Origin: Hyaloscypha bicolor E
Taxonomy: Eukaryota > Ascomycota > Leotiomycetes > Helotiales > Hyaloscyphaceae
Length of the DNA: 64,000 nt
Direction of reading: 5' to 3'
Assembly: GCF_002865645.1 (NCBI RefSeq)
Contig: NW_020194558.1
Coordinates: forward strand, 558,001-622,000
Below, piece after piece: positions 11,857 through 22,483 of the stretch (positions are counted from its first letter, which is position 1; each line of letters opens with the position of its first letter). The translations under genes were made by a program, and so were the position numbers. The notes under the pieces are model-generated. The model did no database searches. It was given only the letters and a program-made list of their open reading frames with translations, and was not told the origin of the DNA.

Positions 11857-12960
11857 TCAAGCTTCAGCTTTATGCTTACGGACAGCCCAAGCGCAGAAAT
11901 TTTTCAGTTTCCCAGTGGCCTCGGCTTCTGTGTCACCATGGGATACCCAAAGCCGAGTCATGCCACCCGCGAAAGCCTGGTACTCTTCCTTTTCCTCACC
12001 GCAGAGAAAACGCTTCTCAAAGTACTTGGCAATCTTTTCAGGAGTGTGGTCACAGGTCGCACACCATGCATTCCAAACCTTGTCCTCGAGATCTCTATTG
12101 ATGAGAGGCTCGAGGCCATCTTCCTCTTGGCCTGCATACGTTTCGTTGTTTTCAGACAAGGCGGAAGAGTGTTCAGATGCTAAATCGTGATCACACTTTT
12201 GTAAGAATGCTGAGATCTCTGCGTCATATGAGCTTTTTCGTGTTCTCATTCTTTGGTATTCGAAGAGCACATCGGCTTGAAAAGCAGCTCCTTGGGCAGA
12301 TAAACCTTCAGCGATGAAAGAATCAATCTTCCTTTGTCGAATGCTTGATGCTTGCCACATGAGCACGACTCTGTCCTCACTCTCGTTGAGCTGAGCGGTG
12401 AGTGCATGTCCGGTAGTGAAGCCGGCTTGGTATCCAATCCGTTCTTCAAGACTCGGTCGGAACATTCGGGTGATTTGTTTGTCCTCGTACTCTTCCTCGC
12501 CCTCATACTCACCATCCGAATCCAAGAGCTGATATTCAGAAATGCCTTCATCCTCCTGGGGAGCTTCATTTTTGGCAGTCTCTCGTTTTCTTTCCTCGCC
12601 GTTGACGAATGGGGTTGGGACAACGTATTCTGATAACAACTCGTCGAGGCTTGGCTGAGTTGCGCTCTTGCATGGCTTGCTAGAGCCACCAATCTCGACA
12701 CATACGGCTGGTGTGTTGGTGGTAGGTGTCTCTGCGAGTTCATCGGAGAACGATGCCTTTCCTTGCATCTTTGCTCCTCTCTCCTCATCCTCGTCGGCCC
12801 GAATTTTGTTGTACTTCGGCATCTTGCGAGTAACCAAAGGAGTTGATGGGCTTTGTGATGTGGAAGACGGCGCGGGTTGAGAATGGCGATGGAAAGAATA
12901 GTTGGTAGGAGGAATGGTTGGGGGGAGGCTGGAGGTATCTACCAGGGTATATATGGCCAT
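11857..12960 (-). CDS. Unknown protein, acidic middle (~367 aa)
   Basis: Single-exon ORF. The frame is open from 13101, but the first 47 codons look like leader sequence, so I take the ATG at 12960 (MAIYTLVDTSSLPP). The ATG at 12825 (MPKYNKIRADEDEER) is the other reasonable start. The N-terminal third is Pro/Ser/Thr-rich. An acidic stretch follows (LLDSDGEYEGEEEYEDKQI), then a helical region (ERIGYQAGFTTGHALTAQL). The C-terminus is probably folded and Trp/Cys-rich (DKVWNAWCATCDHTPEKIAK and FCAWAVRKHK). No signal peptide or membrane segment is present. I do not recognise the family. The long clean frame and non-random composition make it a likely real gene. Confidence 0.65.
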   Translation of the reverse strand: MAIYTLVDTSSLPPTIPPTNYSFHRHSQPAPSSTSQSPSTPLVTRKMPKYNKIRADEDEERGAKMQGKASFSDELAETPTTNTPAVCVEIGGSSKPCKSATQPSLDELLSEYVVPTPFVNGEERKRETAKNEAPQEDEGISEYQLLDSDGEYEGEEEYEDKQITRMFRPSLEERIGYQAGFTTGHALTAQLNESEDRVVLMWQASSIRQRKIDSFIAEGLSAQGAAFQADVLFEYQRMRTRKSSYDAEISAFLQKCDHDLASEHSSALSENNETYAGQEEDGLEPLINRDLEDKVWNAWCATCDHTPEKIAKYFEKRFLCGEEKEEYQAFAGGMTRLWVSHGDTEAEATGKLKNFCAWAVRKHKAEA

Positions 12961-13450
12961 GATTCCATACTGTTGCTCGGTTGTTCCGAGATTGCTTTTA
13001 AGATGCAGTTCTGTTCCTCTTCGAAATTTTCGCATTTTTAATTGTTCCGAACTGTGAATCTCGAAGGACAATAACTTGTGAGAACAGCACGGACAGACCA
13101 TACGCAGCTTGAGCGTTCAGGAATTCCCGTTGTTTTGAACATCTTGATTAGCATTGCCTAACCTGCAGTCCATCAGTTTCAGACAGAAATCACTTACCAG
13201 TTTAATTTTGAAGCTTTATGCAAAGAGAATCCAGCTCGCACCATCTCGCTGGAATTGAAACTTCGGACGGCATTTATGACTCGCGCTCATCTCTGGGATG
13301 AGAATAGACCAGTACGGAATCTTGACAATATGACCCACCCGTGATGTGAAATGGAGCTTGCATCTCTTTCCCTCGGGTTTAGCTTCCACTAGCTAACGCT
13401 TTTAAAAGGCCTCGAGTTCCCTGAACTTCGCCTCGAGCCGGAATCCCAGC
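12961..13450. other. Intergenic between two minus-strand loci
   Basis: Presumed promoter and leader of the unknown acidic protein. The frame remains open to 13101 but without conserved features. No other signal. Confidence 0.4.
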
Positions 13451-14059
13451 TCATGTTACTTCTTCTCGATCTACTGTCGCCGGTGATGCATTGGCAACAT
13501 AGCGTGCGGATAGGGGGACTTGATAAGCCTGCCTCCTCCTTTCTTCCTTCGGTTTTTCGATTTTTCGATATAGTGTACGCAGATTGGGAACCTTAAGAGG
13601 AGCGCGCTTCAGGTAGACCCTGATACTGATTAATTCCTTTTGATCGAACCAACTTCTCTTGAACATACAATCGGGCAGTGTAAGAGACCATTCAAAATTC
13701 TCGTCCTCTTCGTTTGTGATCTGATAGTCTAGGAGGGTATTGACTTGGGTTTGTTGAGCGTGGTCGAGTAAAGCCTTGATCTCTTGCCGCACACCGTCTG
13801 TCGTTAAATTTGTTTAGTGCGATTAAGATATCTTCTTGCAAGATTAGCTCTTTGGTAATCTCAGATCACTCCCACGTTGACTCCCATTCAGAATTGAGTG
13901 GAGCTGGAGGAAACCTTTGGATGAGTACATCTCGTACGTTGTCAAGGCTTTCGTGCAAAAGAGAACATCCATAACCTTTGCAGGGGTGATAACTAGGATG
14001 TGAGTCAAATGAAAGCTCCTACTCAAAGGGGGAAGTGGAAATATGTGAGGGGCCTCCAA
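13451..14059 (-). pseudogene. Decayed coding remnant, family unknown
   Basis: Three minus-strand stretches read as protein but sit in different frames. The first is 14059-13844 (AKVMDVLFCTKALTTYEMYS). The second lies around 13860-13800 (ELILQEDILIALNKFND). The third is 13792-13451 (IKALLDHAQQTQVNTLLDYQ, later WSLTLPDCMFKRSWFDQKEL). The second and third fit together only through a frameshift near 13800. The first joins the second only through another shift or an unrecognised intron. An in-frame TGA (EWESTWE then stop) lies between them. The AT-rich degraded block starts immediately upstream. Most likely an inactivated gene; an intron-rich live gene is possible but less likely. Confidence 0.45.
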
Positions 14060-14129
14060 AACCTTGGAAAAGGAATACCTGGCGCTGATGGCGGCTGTGG
14101 TCTCCGTGGAGCTTCATGCGCCGTTACTG

Positions 14130-15300
14130 GTACGACTCCAGCTTTATACTAACTCTCAACATCTTCATGTGACTTATTTTTCTTAAGATTTAATAATTTA
14201 ATTATATTAAGAGCTCAATAATAATTCCTTTAAATATTTTATTACTTAGTTAATATTTCTTTTATAAGTTAGAAAAAATAAGAAAAGACTTCCTTATTAT
14301 TAATTTATAAAAAAAGAGAATTAGAGACTAGTTATATTATATTTAATAAAAAACTAAGTTTTTAATTATATTATTAAAGACGTAATTATTATATTTAATA
14401 GTTTATAATAAATATATTATAAATTATAATTCTTTACTAATACTTAATAAAGACATATATTATAATAAGTAATACTTTAGTGAGAATCAAATAATATAAC
14501 CAAAGCACAAGTGAAAGGAAACTAGAATACTTTTAATGGGCACACGTGACAGAGCACGAGCAAGCGTCAGGCGTCACCGGATGTATCTTAGTTATTTAGG
14601 CCTTGTCAATCATTAATAATTTCGTCTTGCACCCCAAAATTGCTCCTAGCGCAATAGAAGGAGAGAGGACGAGAGAGAGGCTGGCCGTATAGAGGCGTGA
14701 GAAGGCAGGAGACTCACCGTAATCAGCTGACCTTACAATCAATCACGCTGTAATCAGCTGATTGGCAGGAGAACCCTGTAATTCTAGCTGTTTCGCCGAG
14801 TGAAGGCCTATAATCAGGTGCTAATTGAGGCAGTCAGGTGCCAATTAATTATTAAAAAGCCATGTAGGAAGTAACCGGTAAGCGAGCTCCAAAAGGGGGA
14901 TGGTTTGGGGATTTACAGTAAGAAACTGGCCATTAAGCTATCTATTTGAGGCTGAAGTTGCGGTCGGGAACTAATAGCAGCGTCAGATTGAGCCCAAGAG
15001 AGGACTTTAAAGTTCCTGGTCGAGCAGGTGAACCTTGACTTGCGCTAGCTAAGGTCGCTGGTTACCACGCTACGATCTTGAGAACCCTGAAGCAGTTCAA
15101 GGAAGATCAAAGGTCTAAATCGGACATCATTACAACCTAATTAGGCTGTAAGATTATGGGGTGTTATTGGGCAGTGACTTGGCGGTAACGTATACAGTAA
15201 CTGCTATATTACCGATTACAGCAATACTTTAGCATAGGACCCTATACGGAGTCCGAAGGCAGGATAGCTTCGAAAACTGCCCATTTCGCCAAGCGAGCGC
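14130..15300. repeat. AT-rich and repeat-derived block
   Basis: 14150-14510 is extremely AT-rich with TTATAT/TAATAA words, resembling the RIP-degraded right end of the window. From 14520 on it is repeat-like but GC-balanced, with the word GTAATCAGCTGA occurring twice about 34 bp apart (14720-14762) and no ORF. Probably old transposon remnants; no class can be assigned. Confidence 0.5.
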
Positions 15301-16023
15301 TTCGAAAATCGTCTCGTCGTGCTAAAAAAAAAATCGCAACACACCACCTAGAGATTTCTGACAGTTGCAAAATGGACGGTTTTCAAAGCCGCCCGCCTTA
15401 TTCAGCGTGGGAAGGACCAACCTTGGGACAGGGACAGCATCTGCCCTGGGGCTGAGTGCATGCATAAGACCCCCCATTTGTCCACAGCATGCACGCATTG
15501 CTCAACATGGCTGACCCCTGCGTCCGGAATCAGCCTCGATGCCATTTTCTGTCCGAACCTTCCGAGCTTCTTTCGCTATCGAACGTTGATCAGGTCAAAC
15601 CTGAGACAACATACTCATACGTCGTGTTCCTTCCATCCACGGACGTCCGAACTATCTTTCAATCCTTTGAGGGAAGCAACATGTGGAGTCTCCCGTCCGG
15701 CACACGTTCTGTACGTCTTCTCGCTCTCTACACAGCGAATGTATTAAGGTTGCACAGGAGTCCAGGGCTGGTGGGAGATCTTTACCTCGATGACACCACT
15801 ACAAGCCTCATTCTTTTCCTCAATAATCCTTCCTGCAGCCTCGATATCCGTTTTTATTCATATCGTCCGTCGTTTGGCATGTACTGTCGTTTCAGTCTAC
15901 CGCATTGAAGGCTCGAGTGTCTCTTCCCCATCGGAACTTTCTCCTGATGATCTTCCGGATCTACAACACTTTCAGCAAGGCCGTCTATATTTCTAGCACT
16001 GAACCCTGGCTCCCGTTATCGAA
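15301..16023. other. Upstream region of the AflR-like gene
   Basis: Overlapping ORFs of 95-139 codons end shortly before the regulator but show no family features, so they are treated as spurious. Probably promoter and 5' UTR of the gene at 16024. Confidence 0.35.
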
Positions 16024-17226
16024 ATGCATCCACGGGCTTCTTCCTACCACCAGAACCCGAAATTGAGGGCATCTTGCGATACGTGTTTTCTTGCGAAAGT
16101 CAGATGCAGCAAAGCTCGCCCACTGTGTTCTCGATGCCTAGTGTTTGGGTCAGATTGCAAGTACAGCCCATCTTCTCGAGCGGGCAAACCAAAGTCAGAC
16201 GGCAACGGGAGTCGGCCTAGCAGATCACAAGACTCATCGATATCGGAAGACTCCCCCAGTGTTAATTATCAATTACCGTTGATGAACATTGATACCGAGG
16301 ACCCAACAACTTATTTCCTAGGAACAGACTGGTCGACAACACCAACAACTGAAGTAGACGGAACAGCGAATAGGTGTTTGATACCACCGCCGGTCATGCT
16401 AATAACCGGAGACCAGAGTGGATCTGAAGCAAGCAGTTCGCAGGGTAATGCGGATCTACAAGACCCAGTTATATATTGGACGAATATACCGCCGACAGAC
16501 ATCACTTCGCCCTACATTGATAACCTTCTCCAACTACAACCAGAGTCCATGGCCGACGATTCGGACCCATCCTCTGTAGCGCCCTGGTTTGATCAGACAG
16601 ACTCCATCCATTTTTCGAACTCTGGTTCTTCCGCTCCTCAACTCAGTCCATTGATTGACCTCTTCCTGGATGAGTGTTTGGCCAGGACCGCGACTTGTAA
16701 CTGCTTCAATACCTGTCTCCAAGCACTCCAGAAACTGTGCAACTTCAGCTCTGTACCCCCAGCTTCGTCTTTCGATATTGTTTTGGACATCAACCAGAAA
16801 GCTATGGAGACATGTTCAACGACACTTAACTGTCCAATATGCAACTCCCAAACCGACTCCAGCCTAAGGACCATGCTCTTAGGGACCATCCTTCAGAGAA
16901 TCATTTTGATCTACCAAGACACGTCGAAGAATTACTTTCGACCCATGTCTGGATCAGGCAATCAACTTCAGCCAATGCCGCTGACCTTTGGTATCTACCG
17001 AGTCGCCAGCGAAGATATCAGATGGTTGCAGTTGGTGATTGTTCTACGGGACCTGAAGAAGTTCAAGGGTTTGCTCACAAAGTTTCAGGAGACATTGATG
17101 GAGAGTGAGTCAAGAAAGGGTGTTGAAATGCACAGTGCTGTTACACATCACTTGTATCAGAGTTTGCATCTCACGTGCGAGACACTGAAAGAGCACAAGA
17201 ACGTCGCGTGGGGGCAAATTGGTTGA
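16024..17226 (+). CDS. AflR-like Zn2Cys6 transcription factor
   Basis: Single-exon 400-aa protein. A canonical Zn2Cys6 cluster lies at the N-terminus: Cys18-x2-Cys21-x6-Cys28-x6-Cys35-x2-Cys38-x6-Cys45, with basic residues (AKVRCSKARP) as in DNA-binding GAL4-type clusters. A Ser/Pro/Gly-rich linker follows. The C-terminal half contains paired Cys motifs (TATCNCFNTCLQALQKLC near 225 and CSTTLNCPICNS near 265) and ends in helical sequence (LRDLKKFKGLLTKFQETL). This short architecture, an N-terminal cluster followed by a Cys-containing C-terminal domain, is that of aflatoxin-regulator-like proteins that control secondary-metabolite clusters. No polyketide synthase, NRPS or tailoring cluster is visible within 15 kb either side, so its targets are unknown. 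Confidence 0.85.
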   Translation: MHPRASSYHQNPKLRASCDTCFLAKVRCSKARPLCSRCLVFGSDCKYSPSSRAGKPKSDGNGSRPSRSQDSSISEDSPSVNYQLPLMNIDTEDPTTYFLGTDWSTTPTTEVDGTANRCLIPPPVMLITGDQSGSEASSSQGNADLQDPVIYWTNIPPTDITSPYIDNLLQLQPESMADDSDPSSVAPWFDQTDSIHFSNSGSSAPQLSPLIDLFLDECLARTATCNCFNTCLQALQKLCNFSSVPPASSFDIVLDINQKAMETCSTTLNCPICNSQTDSSLRTMLLGTILQRIILIYQDTSKNYFRPMSGSGNQLQPMPLTFGIYRVASEDIRWLQLVIVLRDLKKFKGLLTKFQETLMESESRKGVEMHSAVTHHLYQSLHLTCETLKEHKNVAWGQIG

Positions 17227-19290
17227 ACTTATGAATACTTCTAAGTTGAGTGTTTGTTAATTCTTCAAGTATTTCTATGCGCTCTGTTGAACATCACGAG
17301 GCCTTGTTAGATTACTTTCTCCTTTTCATTAGGAATGGTGGGACTCGCTGATATTGACGCAAAATATACGGGGTGTTGGGCTACAGGCGTTCTAGAATAA
17401 TGATAATGACCTGGGTACCTTCCTTCTCGAATCCTTATCGCATGCTTCCGTCTTTAGAGCATCCTAGAAGCCCCATGACTCCCGAAAGACTTCTGCCAGC
17501 ACACTTTGAGGCACTGCCCAATATCAGCACATGTTATTACTTTCCCAAAAATAGATTTGCGATCATGGGTGACCCAGACGGCACAGCATTTGGAATTGCA
17601 AGACGGAATGCGTGTATTAACTTCACCACCGCTCGCTATTTGATACCTGACCGAGCTCACTGGGTGTCTCCGGCCAAAAGCTCGGCACATGCAGCGAAAA
17701 GCTCAGCTGCATGGGGCAATTACTCGCTATTGGGGCAATCACGATCACGGGCGTTATCGACGATCCTTTAGGAATGTGTGATTTGTCCGGTGGCGATCCT
17801 TCCCGAAATGCAACCCGTCGGCTTCCCGACATTGGTCGCAGCATTTTGGCTAACCCGACCGAAGCTGAGCCCCGAATGTGGCGATAAAGAAAGAAGCAAT
17901 TTCAATGCACAGTACTCGCGAAGATTGCGGCATAAAGTGACGGAATTACAGGGCATTTGTACGCTGGTTCACTTTCAGGCAACTTTCTACCATACTCACC
18001 CACTAAAGCCCCCTATATTTCCAGGCTGCTCCCTTATACCTTTGTATATTTTATTAGTAATCTACATGACTTAAGTGAAACCGCATCTAGTAGTTCCCCT
18101 TCAATTGCACGTTCTACTAATAGATGGCAAGTTCTTGTTTTTGATTCCTTACTAGCTCGTACGTTTTTCAGGCTAAAGAGAGGAGAGTTGGACACGCCTC
18201 AGGCTGCAATATATACAAAAGTGGTCCCACCGATAGTGCTTCGTAAGTGGGATAATGTCCAAGAAAGGAGGACCCCGGCCACTCTATCTCTTATATATAC
18301 TCCATATTACTATCCGTAATAACCCTGAGTCTTGCATACCTCAGTTACTACTCGTAAATATAGAGGTTTATTTGGGCATATTCCTCTAATTCAAAGAATT
18401 AGAACTGCCTTCCTTTCGAGAGATACTTGCCGGCTTAAGGGCATAAGCTACAGCGTAATTTGACACTTTCTAAAACAAGAAGATCTTTGTAAAGGGATAT
18501 ATTATATAGATATATAAGGCAATACGGTATGTCCGTAAGATTCTAATCTATTCTAAGAGATGTACCGACCACTACTATTCGGTATTGCCAAGGCTAGCAG
18601 GCCATCTTAGCTGAAAAGAGAGGACTCCGGTAAGAGATCGAGAGGTATTATCGAGGGAGCGCCCGGTGTGCGAGCGGGTGTATCGAAGGATATCGAGATC
18701 AGGTCGTGTCACAGTCGATTCGGGACGATGCAGTCGAATTGCACCGTTCAAAGAGCGTCGTTTTTTTGACTCAATCTTAGCCCTATAGCTTACCTCAGAA
18801 AGCTATAGGTTTCCAGTCTGCACCACGAGGAGGTGTTGAGTCGTCGCAGACCACGTTCTATTAATAGATGTTCCTCCCACCCTAAAGTCATCACCAGCTC
18901 ATAATAAGCGAAACCCCCTTTTACACCAAAACTCGTATGGAACACTTTCGCAACTAGCCCTCGATTCCGAAGAAAACCATCCTATTCTATTAAGCAAACG
19001 CGAATACTACTTACTAAGAGACTATCTTCTTTATATCGTAGCCCTGTTTTATTTACACTTATATAAACGACTGTCCAATATCTCCGCACAATGCAACTTC
19101 ACCCCATTTAATTTCTCGGTCTGGCGCTATGTATTTCATATTCCGTAGTTGCTGCAGATTGCACTTCCTCTGTCTCGAATGAATCCTCCCAGGCTGGCGA
19201 TGGATTCAGTCTTCTCGGCGATTTCCAAAAACAATAACATTGGCGGGTTTTCTGACCATTTCGAACTGGACGGAACACTAATGGTTAGGG
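17227..19290. other. Repeat-rich intergenic region
   Basis: No supported gene. It includes a solitary terminal-repeat copy (17922-17953). It also has an inverted pair GGCAATACGG / CGGTATTGCC about 55 bp apart (near 18520-18590) and AT-rich stretches. Short ORFs on both strands look random. Confidence 0.45.
17922..17953. repeat. Solitary terminal inverted repeat copy
   Basis: Matches the ends of the element at 20583-21032 over about 30 bp, including GCATAAAGTGACGG and ACAGGGC, with a few substitutions. No matching partner is found nearby, so it is a broken copy or the end of a larger diverged element. Confidence 0.6.
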
Positions 19291-19742
19291 TGCTTATGAG
19301 CCTGCGGACCAAGTCTGTGTTTTTAGGGCATTTCGCTAAGAAACGACCCCCATAACTATTTTGGATACTTTTCTTTTATATTCAAAATTAATTATTAAGC
19401 CTTTCTAAATTCATTCTAGCTTCCTTTATCATATGCTCTTAAATTATGTAATGCACGTAAAGATCGCAGAGTAGGGAGTTGCATTGAATAGTAAAAGAGT
19501 TAATTGAACTAGCTAGAAAAGAGCTTGAGTGAAGTGTGAAGCTTCAGGAAGTAAGTGCACAGGTCCTGACTAAGCAAAGCGATCGCGCTAGCCCCAAAGC
19601 AGTGATTTTTACTGTAATATTGTGTAAATTTCCAATCTATAGTTATTAAGAAATTGTAAAGTGAATATGGCAACTTTGGTTTTGGGATACCTGAAAATAT
19701 TGCTAAAAACACGGACTTTGGTCCGTAGGCTCGTTATAGGCA
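19291..19742. mobile_element. Inverted-repeat element (MITE-like), ~450 bp
   Basis: Left end 19291-19326 and right end 19703-19742 are reverse complements sharing GAGCCTRCGGACCAA and GTGTTTTTAG cores with 1-bp indels. The interior is AT-rich with no ORF over 67 codons. No clear target duplication was found, so this may be a decayed DNA transposon fragment. Confidence 0.6.
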
Positions 19743-20472
19743 GGCATTCTTGTATATAGTACTATTGTGGTGGGGATTTTACCCCTATTAGTCACGTGGC
19801 GCGGTCATGTGACCTCCGGACGTCCGCAGTCCGCAACCCGCTTATATATTACCCCTCTTTCCTTCTTAGTTCTTAAAAACCAACCTTCACTCCCTAATTC
19901 CAGTTCTCGTACGCTGTGATCCCACGCTATGGAAGCCCATTCTACTCTATATATTACTACTTGTTTTATATCCCCATTACACTATGGGGGAGCACTCTAT
20001 AGCTAGGGTTTAGGGAGGACTGTTGCATATTAGTTATAAATACTTCTAGTATATAACTCTCCTTTAAAAATATAAAAAGAATATTAATACTTATATATAT
20101 TATATTAGTATACTTCTATTAATTCCTATATACCCACCTGTTCTGCTTATATAGAATTCCCAAAACAGGGGTCTCTGCCCAAAGTAGTAATTTTTAATCT
20201 GAACTCTCTTTAAGATATATATAAATAAGTACCTGTTTAGGGCAGGTTCTAGAAAAGTACTTATATAATTAAGAATTTCATCCTCTTTTAGCCCCCTTTT
20301 CCCGTGCTTAGCAAGCTAATTTTTCTAATTTTATTATAATATAAGGCTTTTTTATTTCTAATTTTATTTAGTTATTCTTTAGCCCCCGGTATATATATAA
20401 AAGGCAGGTAAGAAACACATCCCTCCCTTACCCGTTATAATTGCTTAAGAAGCATATTATTTAGGCAAGAGC
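19743..20472. other. AT-rich spacer between repeats
   Basis: No gene. Contains one copy of a dispersed repeat (20259-20294) and long AT-rich, TATA-dense stretches. Confidence 0.45.
20259..20294. repeat. Dispersed repeat, copy 1 (copy 2 at 41186)
   Basis: CTTATATAATTAAG followed by a T-rich stretch and CTTTTAGCCC. A diverged copy in the same orientation lies at 41186-41222. Both sit in AT-rich intergenic DNA and are probably pieces of the same repeat family. Confidence 0.5.
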
Positions 20473-20582
20473 ATGTAAATGCGCTCCGTATGTAAATAAA
20501 TACACTTTATATATAAATTCGCTCCGTATACAAATATTCTCTAAATATAAATGCGCTTCGCACGTGAATGCGCTTTGTATAT
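20473..20582. repeat. Diverged tandem repeat beside an inverted-repeat element
   Basis: Four or five imperfect units of about 20-26 bp built on AAATGCGCTYCGTAT (also AAATTCGCTCCGTAT and GAATGCGCTTTGTAT). The array ends exactly where the element at 20583 begins. Confidence 0.65.
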
Positions 20583-21032
20583 AGACAACAGCATAAAGTG
20601 ACGGGAATACAGGGCGTACGGACAGGTTCAGGACTGCGAAGGCACTAATACCTGTGATTGAAAGGCTTATACCCGCTATAAAGCCCTATAACTCTAGGAC
20701 TTACCCCCCTAATTTAAGGCTGTGAGACACTTACAAGGGGTACCCCACCTTTCAAGATCGGCCCCCTGTGTTTACAGGGGCAAATTCGCTAAATAGCCCT
20801 ATAAAAGCTTCCCCTATAACGCCCGAGCGCTATAGTTGCCCCGCCAGCAACGCTATAACCTTTGAAGATTTTCCACAATCTTGCCAATTGCTTACGGTAC
20901 GCTTTTAGGGCAGAGGCCTGGAGATATAGGTGGCTTTAGTGGTTAATTGTGGTAGAAATTGCGTTTATAGTACCCTGAGAGCCCTGAACTTGCGCGCATG
21001 TCCTGTATTCCCGTCACTTTATGCCGTTGTCT
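20583..21032. mobile_element. MITE-like element with 33-bp terminal inverted repeats
   Basis: Left 20583-20615 and right 21000-21032 are reverse complements over 33 bp with about two mismatches. They share AGACAAC, GCATAAAGTGACGGG and AATACAGG. The 450-bp unit has no coding potential. A further end-like copy lies at 17922-17953, showing a dispersed family. No confident target duplication was seen. Confidence 0.75.
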
Positions 21033-21036
21033 TCGT

Positions 21037-21069
21037 ACGCAGTCACGCGCCTTTGGCGCGCGACTGCGT
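21037..21069. repeat. Perfect-looking hairpin palindrome
   Basis: Arms of 15 bp (ACGCAGTCACGCGCC and its complement, one mismatch) around a TTT loop, only 4 bp outside the element at 20583-21032. GC-rich in an AT-rich setting. Confidence 0.7.
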
Positions 21070-21264
21070 GCCCCTAGCCTATTAAGGTCCCAGTATTAGT
21101 AGAGATAAGCTTTAGAACTCCCGGAATTAGTATAATGGCTAGTTGCTTTATAGAAGAATGCACGGCTGTCTTTAGATTAAGGACACTACAATGTCGTATT
21201 GAATTAACAAGCCGCCCAGGCAACTACGGGGGGAGGTTTGGTATGGGTCGTGCCGCGTCCATAC

Positions 21265-22483
21265 TCAAGTCATCGCATTTTCATCGGAGTTCCATTCCTC
21301 CTCCCATCCATCCCCAGCAAGTGCCACCCCGCTTCCACTTAACTCTTTCCTCACGTCCACAAGCAACCTCTTCATGACGCCTCTAATCTCAATCTTCTGC
21401 AAACCATCCCAGCCCTGTTCCAACAAGGGGAGCAAAAAATGTTGAACGTTATCCGGAAATACATTTGCCGCTGTAAGCCCAGAGATATGGACTGGACTGC
21501 CATCAGGAGCAGCAGCCACTGCTACATGACAGCGAGGACATGTATCTCCCTTATGTCGCAGGTGTGCAGACATCGGTTGAGGAAGCGGCCGGCCATTCAT
21601 GCCTACGAGATTAAAGATGAAAGAGCGGGGACGGATGGTGAGCAGGAAGGTAGCGAGTGAAGTGTAGAAGTCTCGAACTTCGGAGTTGGTGTCAAGGTGC
21701 TGGATTGTGACGGAGAGGGTGTGTAGGCCTTTGCATCGCAGTAGGAAACATGGGTGCAGTATGTCGGGATATTTCTTAGGCTTTTGTTTTGTTGAGCTGC
21801 TGCTTGAGGAAGTGGCATTCCGTGTGAGACCTGAGAAATCTGGGCGTGTGACAGCGTAGGGTCCCAGTTTTAAAATTGAAAGGGGCATGTTGTTTGCGCC
21901 GGAGAGAATAGCAGATGCATTTGGGGTACTGCCCTAAATTCCAAATATCAATCTCGTAACCAAGGCAATTTTGGGTAAGAAATGTGACTAAACTTACCAA
22001 ATTGACCTTTTGGACTGCAGGAAAGAGACCCTCGCCCTCTGGTACTACTATTATCCCACCAATTCTATTCGCCCATTCAATATCCAGGTTAACTACTTGA
22101 GTCAAACACTCAAACAGTTTTCCAACAGTCTCAGAACTCCTCCAGACTACTCTGTTGGCTTGCGAGGGGGGAGCTGTCCAATACCTACGATCATAGCATG
22201 CCATAGACCAGATCTGTTCACGTTCGACTCCTAGAGTCCACTTCAAAGAGCGGACATACTGACCATACCCTGGATTGAGCAAGATTTGATGCGTAAACAT
22301 GTACTGTCTTTCGTATGTTCTGCGACGATCCCTGAAGGAGACGGTGTTGTCATCGGGAGGGGCATGGGCGCTAAGGTCAATAGTGTGATAGAGTACTGAT
22401 ATAACCTGAGCGTGAAGCGCTGGGGATGTCTGGCAGATTGACAAGAGAGTTTGTTTGGGGATGAAGGAGGATATGAGGAACCA
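21265..22483 (-). CDS. F-box-like protein (5' end unresolved)
   Basis: Exons 22483-21998 and 21933-21265 join through a 64-bp intron (GTAAGT donor, TTTAG acceptor, phase 0). This gives 384 codons plus a missing first exon. The start of the first exon reads LISSFIPKQTLLSICQTSPA then LHAQVISVLYHTIDL. This is the second half of an F-box-like motif, as in fungal substrate receptors of SCF ubiquitin ligases. The rest resembles the leucine-rich, low-identity body of these proteins (HTLSVTIQHLDTNSEVRDFY). The acceptor at 22485-22484 demands an upstream exon. A candidate exon ends at a GTGAGA donor 57 bp upstream and reads YLTGEIENFYRKT, but it has no in-frame ATG, so the start is not called. A CxxC pair (GDTCPRCHVAVA) is notable. 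Confidence 0.6.

Noticed and set aside
15489..15908. 139-codon ORF just upstream of the AflR-like gene
   Set aside because: No domain, overlaps two other ORFs in other frames and occupies the expected promoter.
16024..17226. A secondary-metabolite cluster around the AflR-like gene
   Set aside because: No synthase or tailoring genes within view; the GMC gene is 22 kb away with unrelated genes between.
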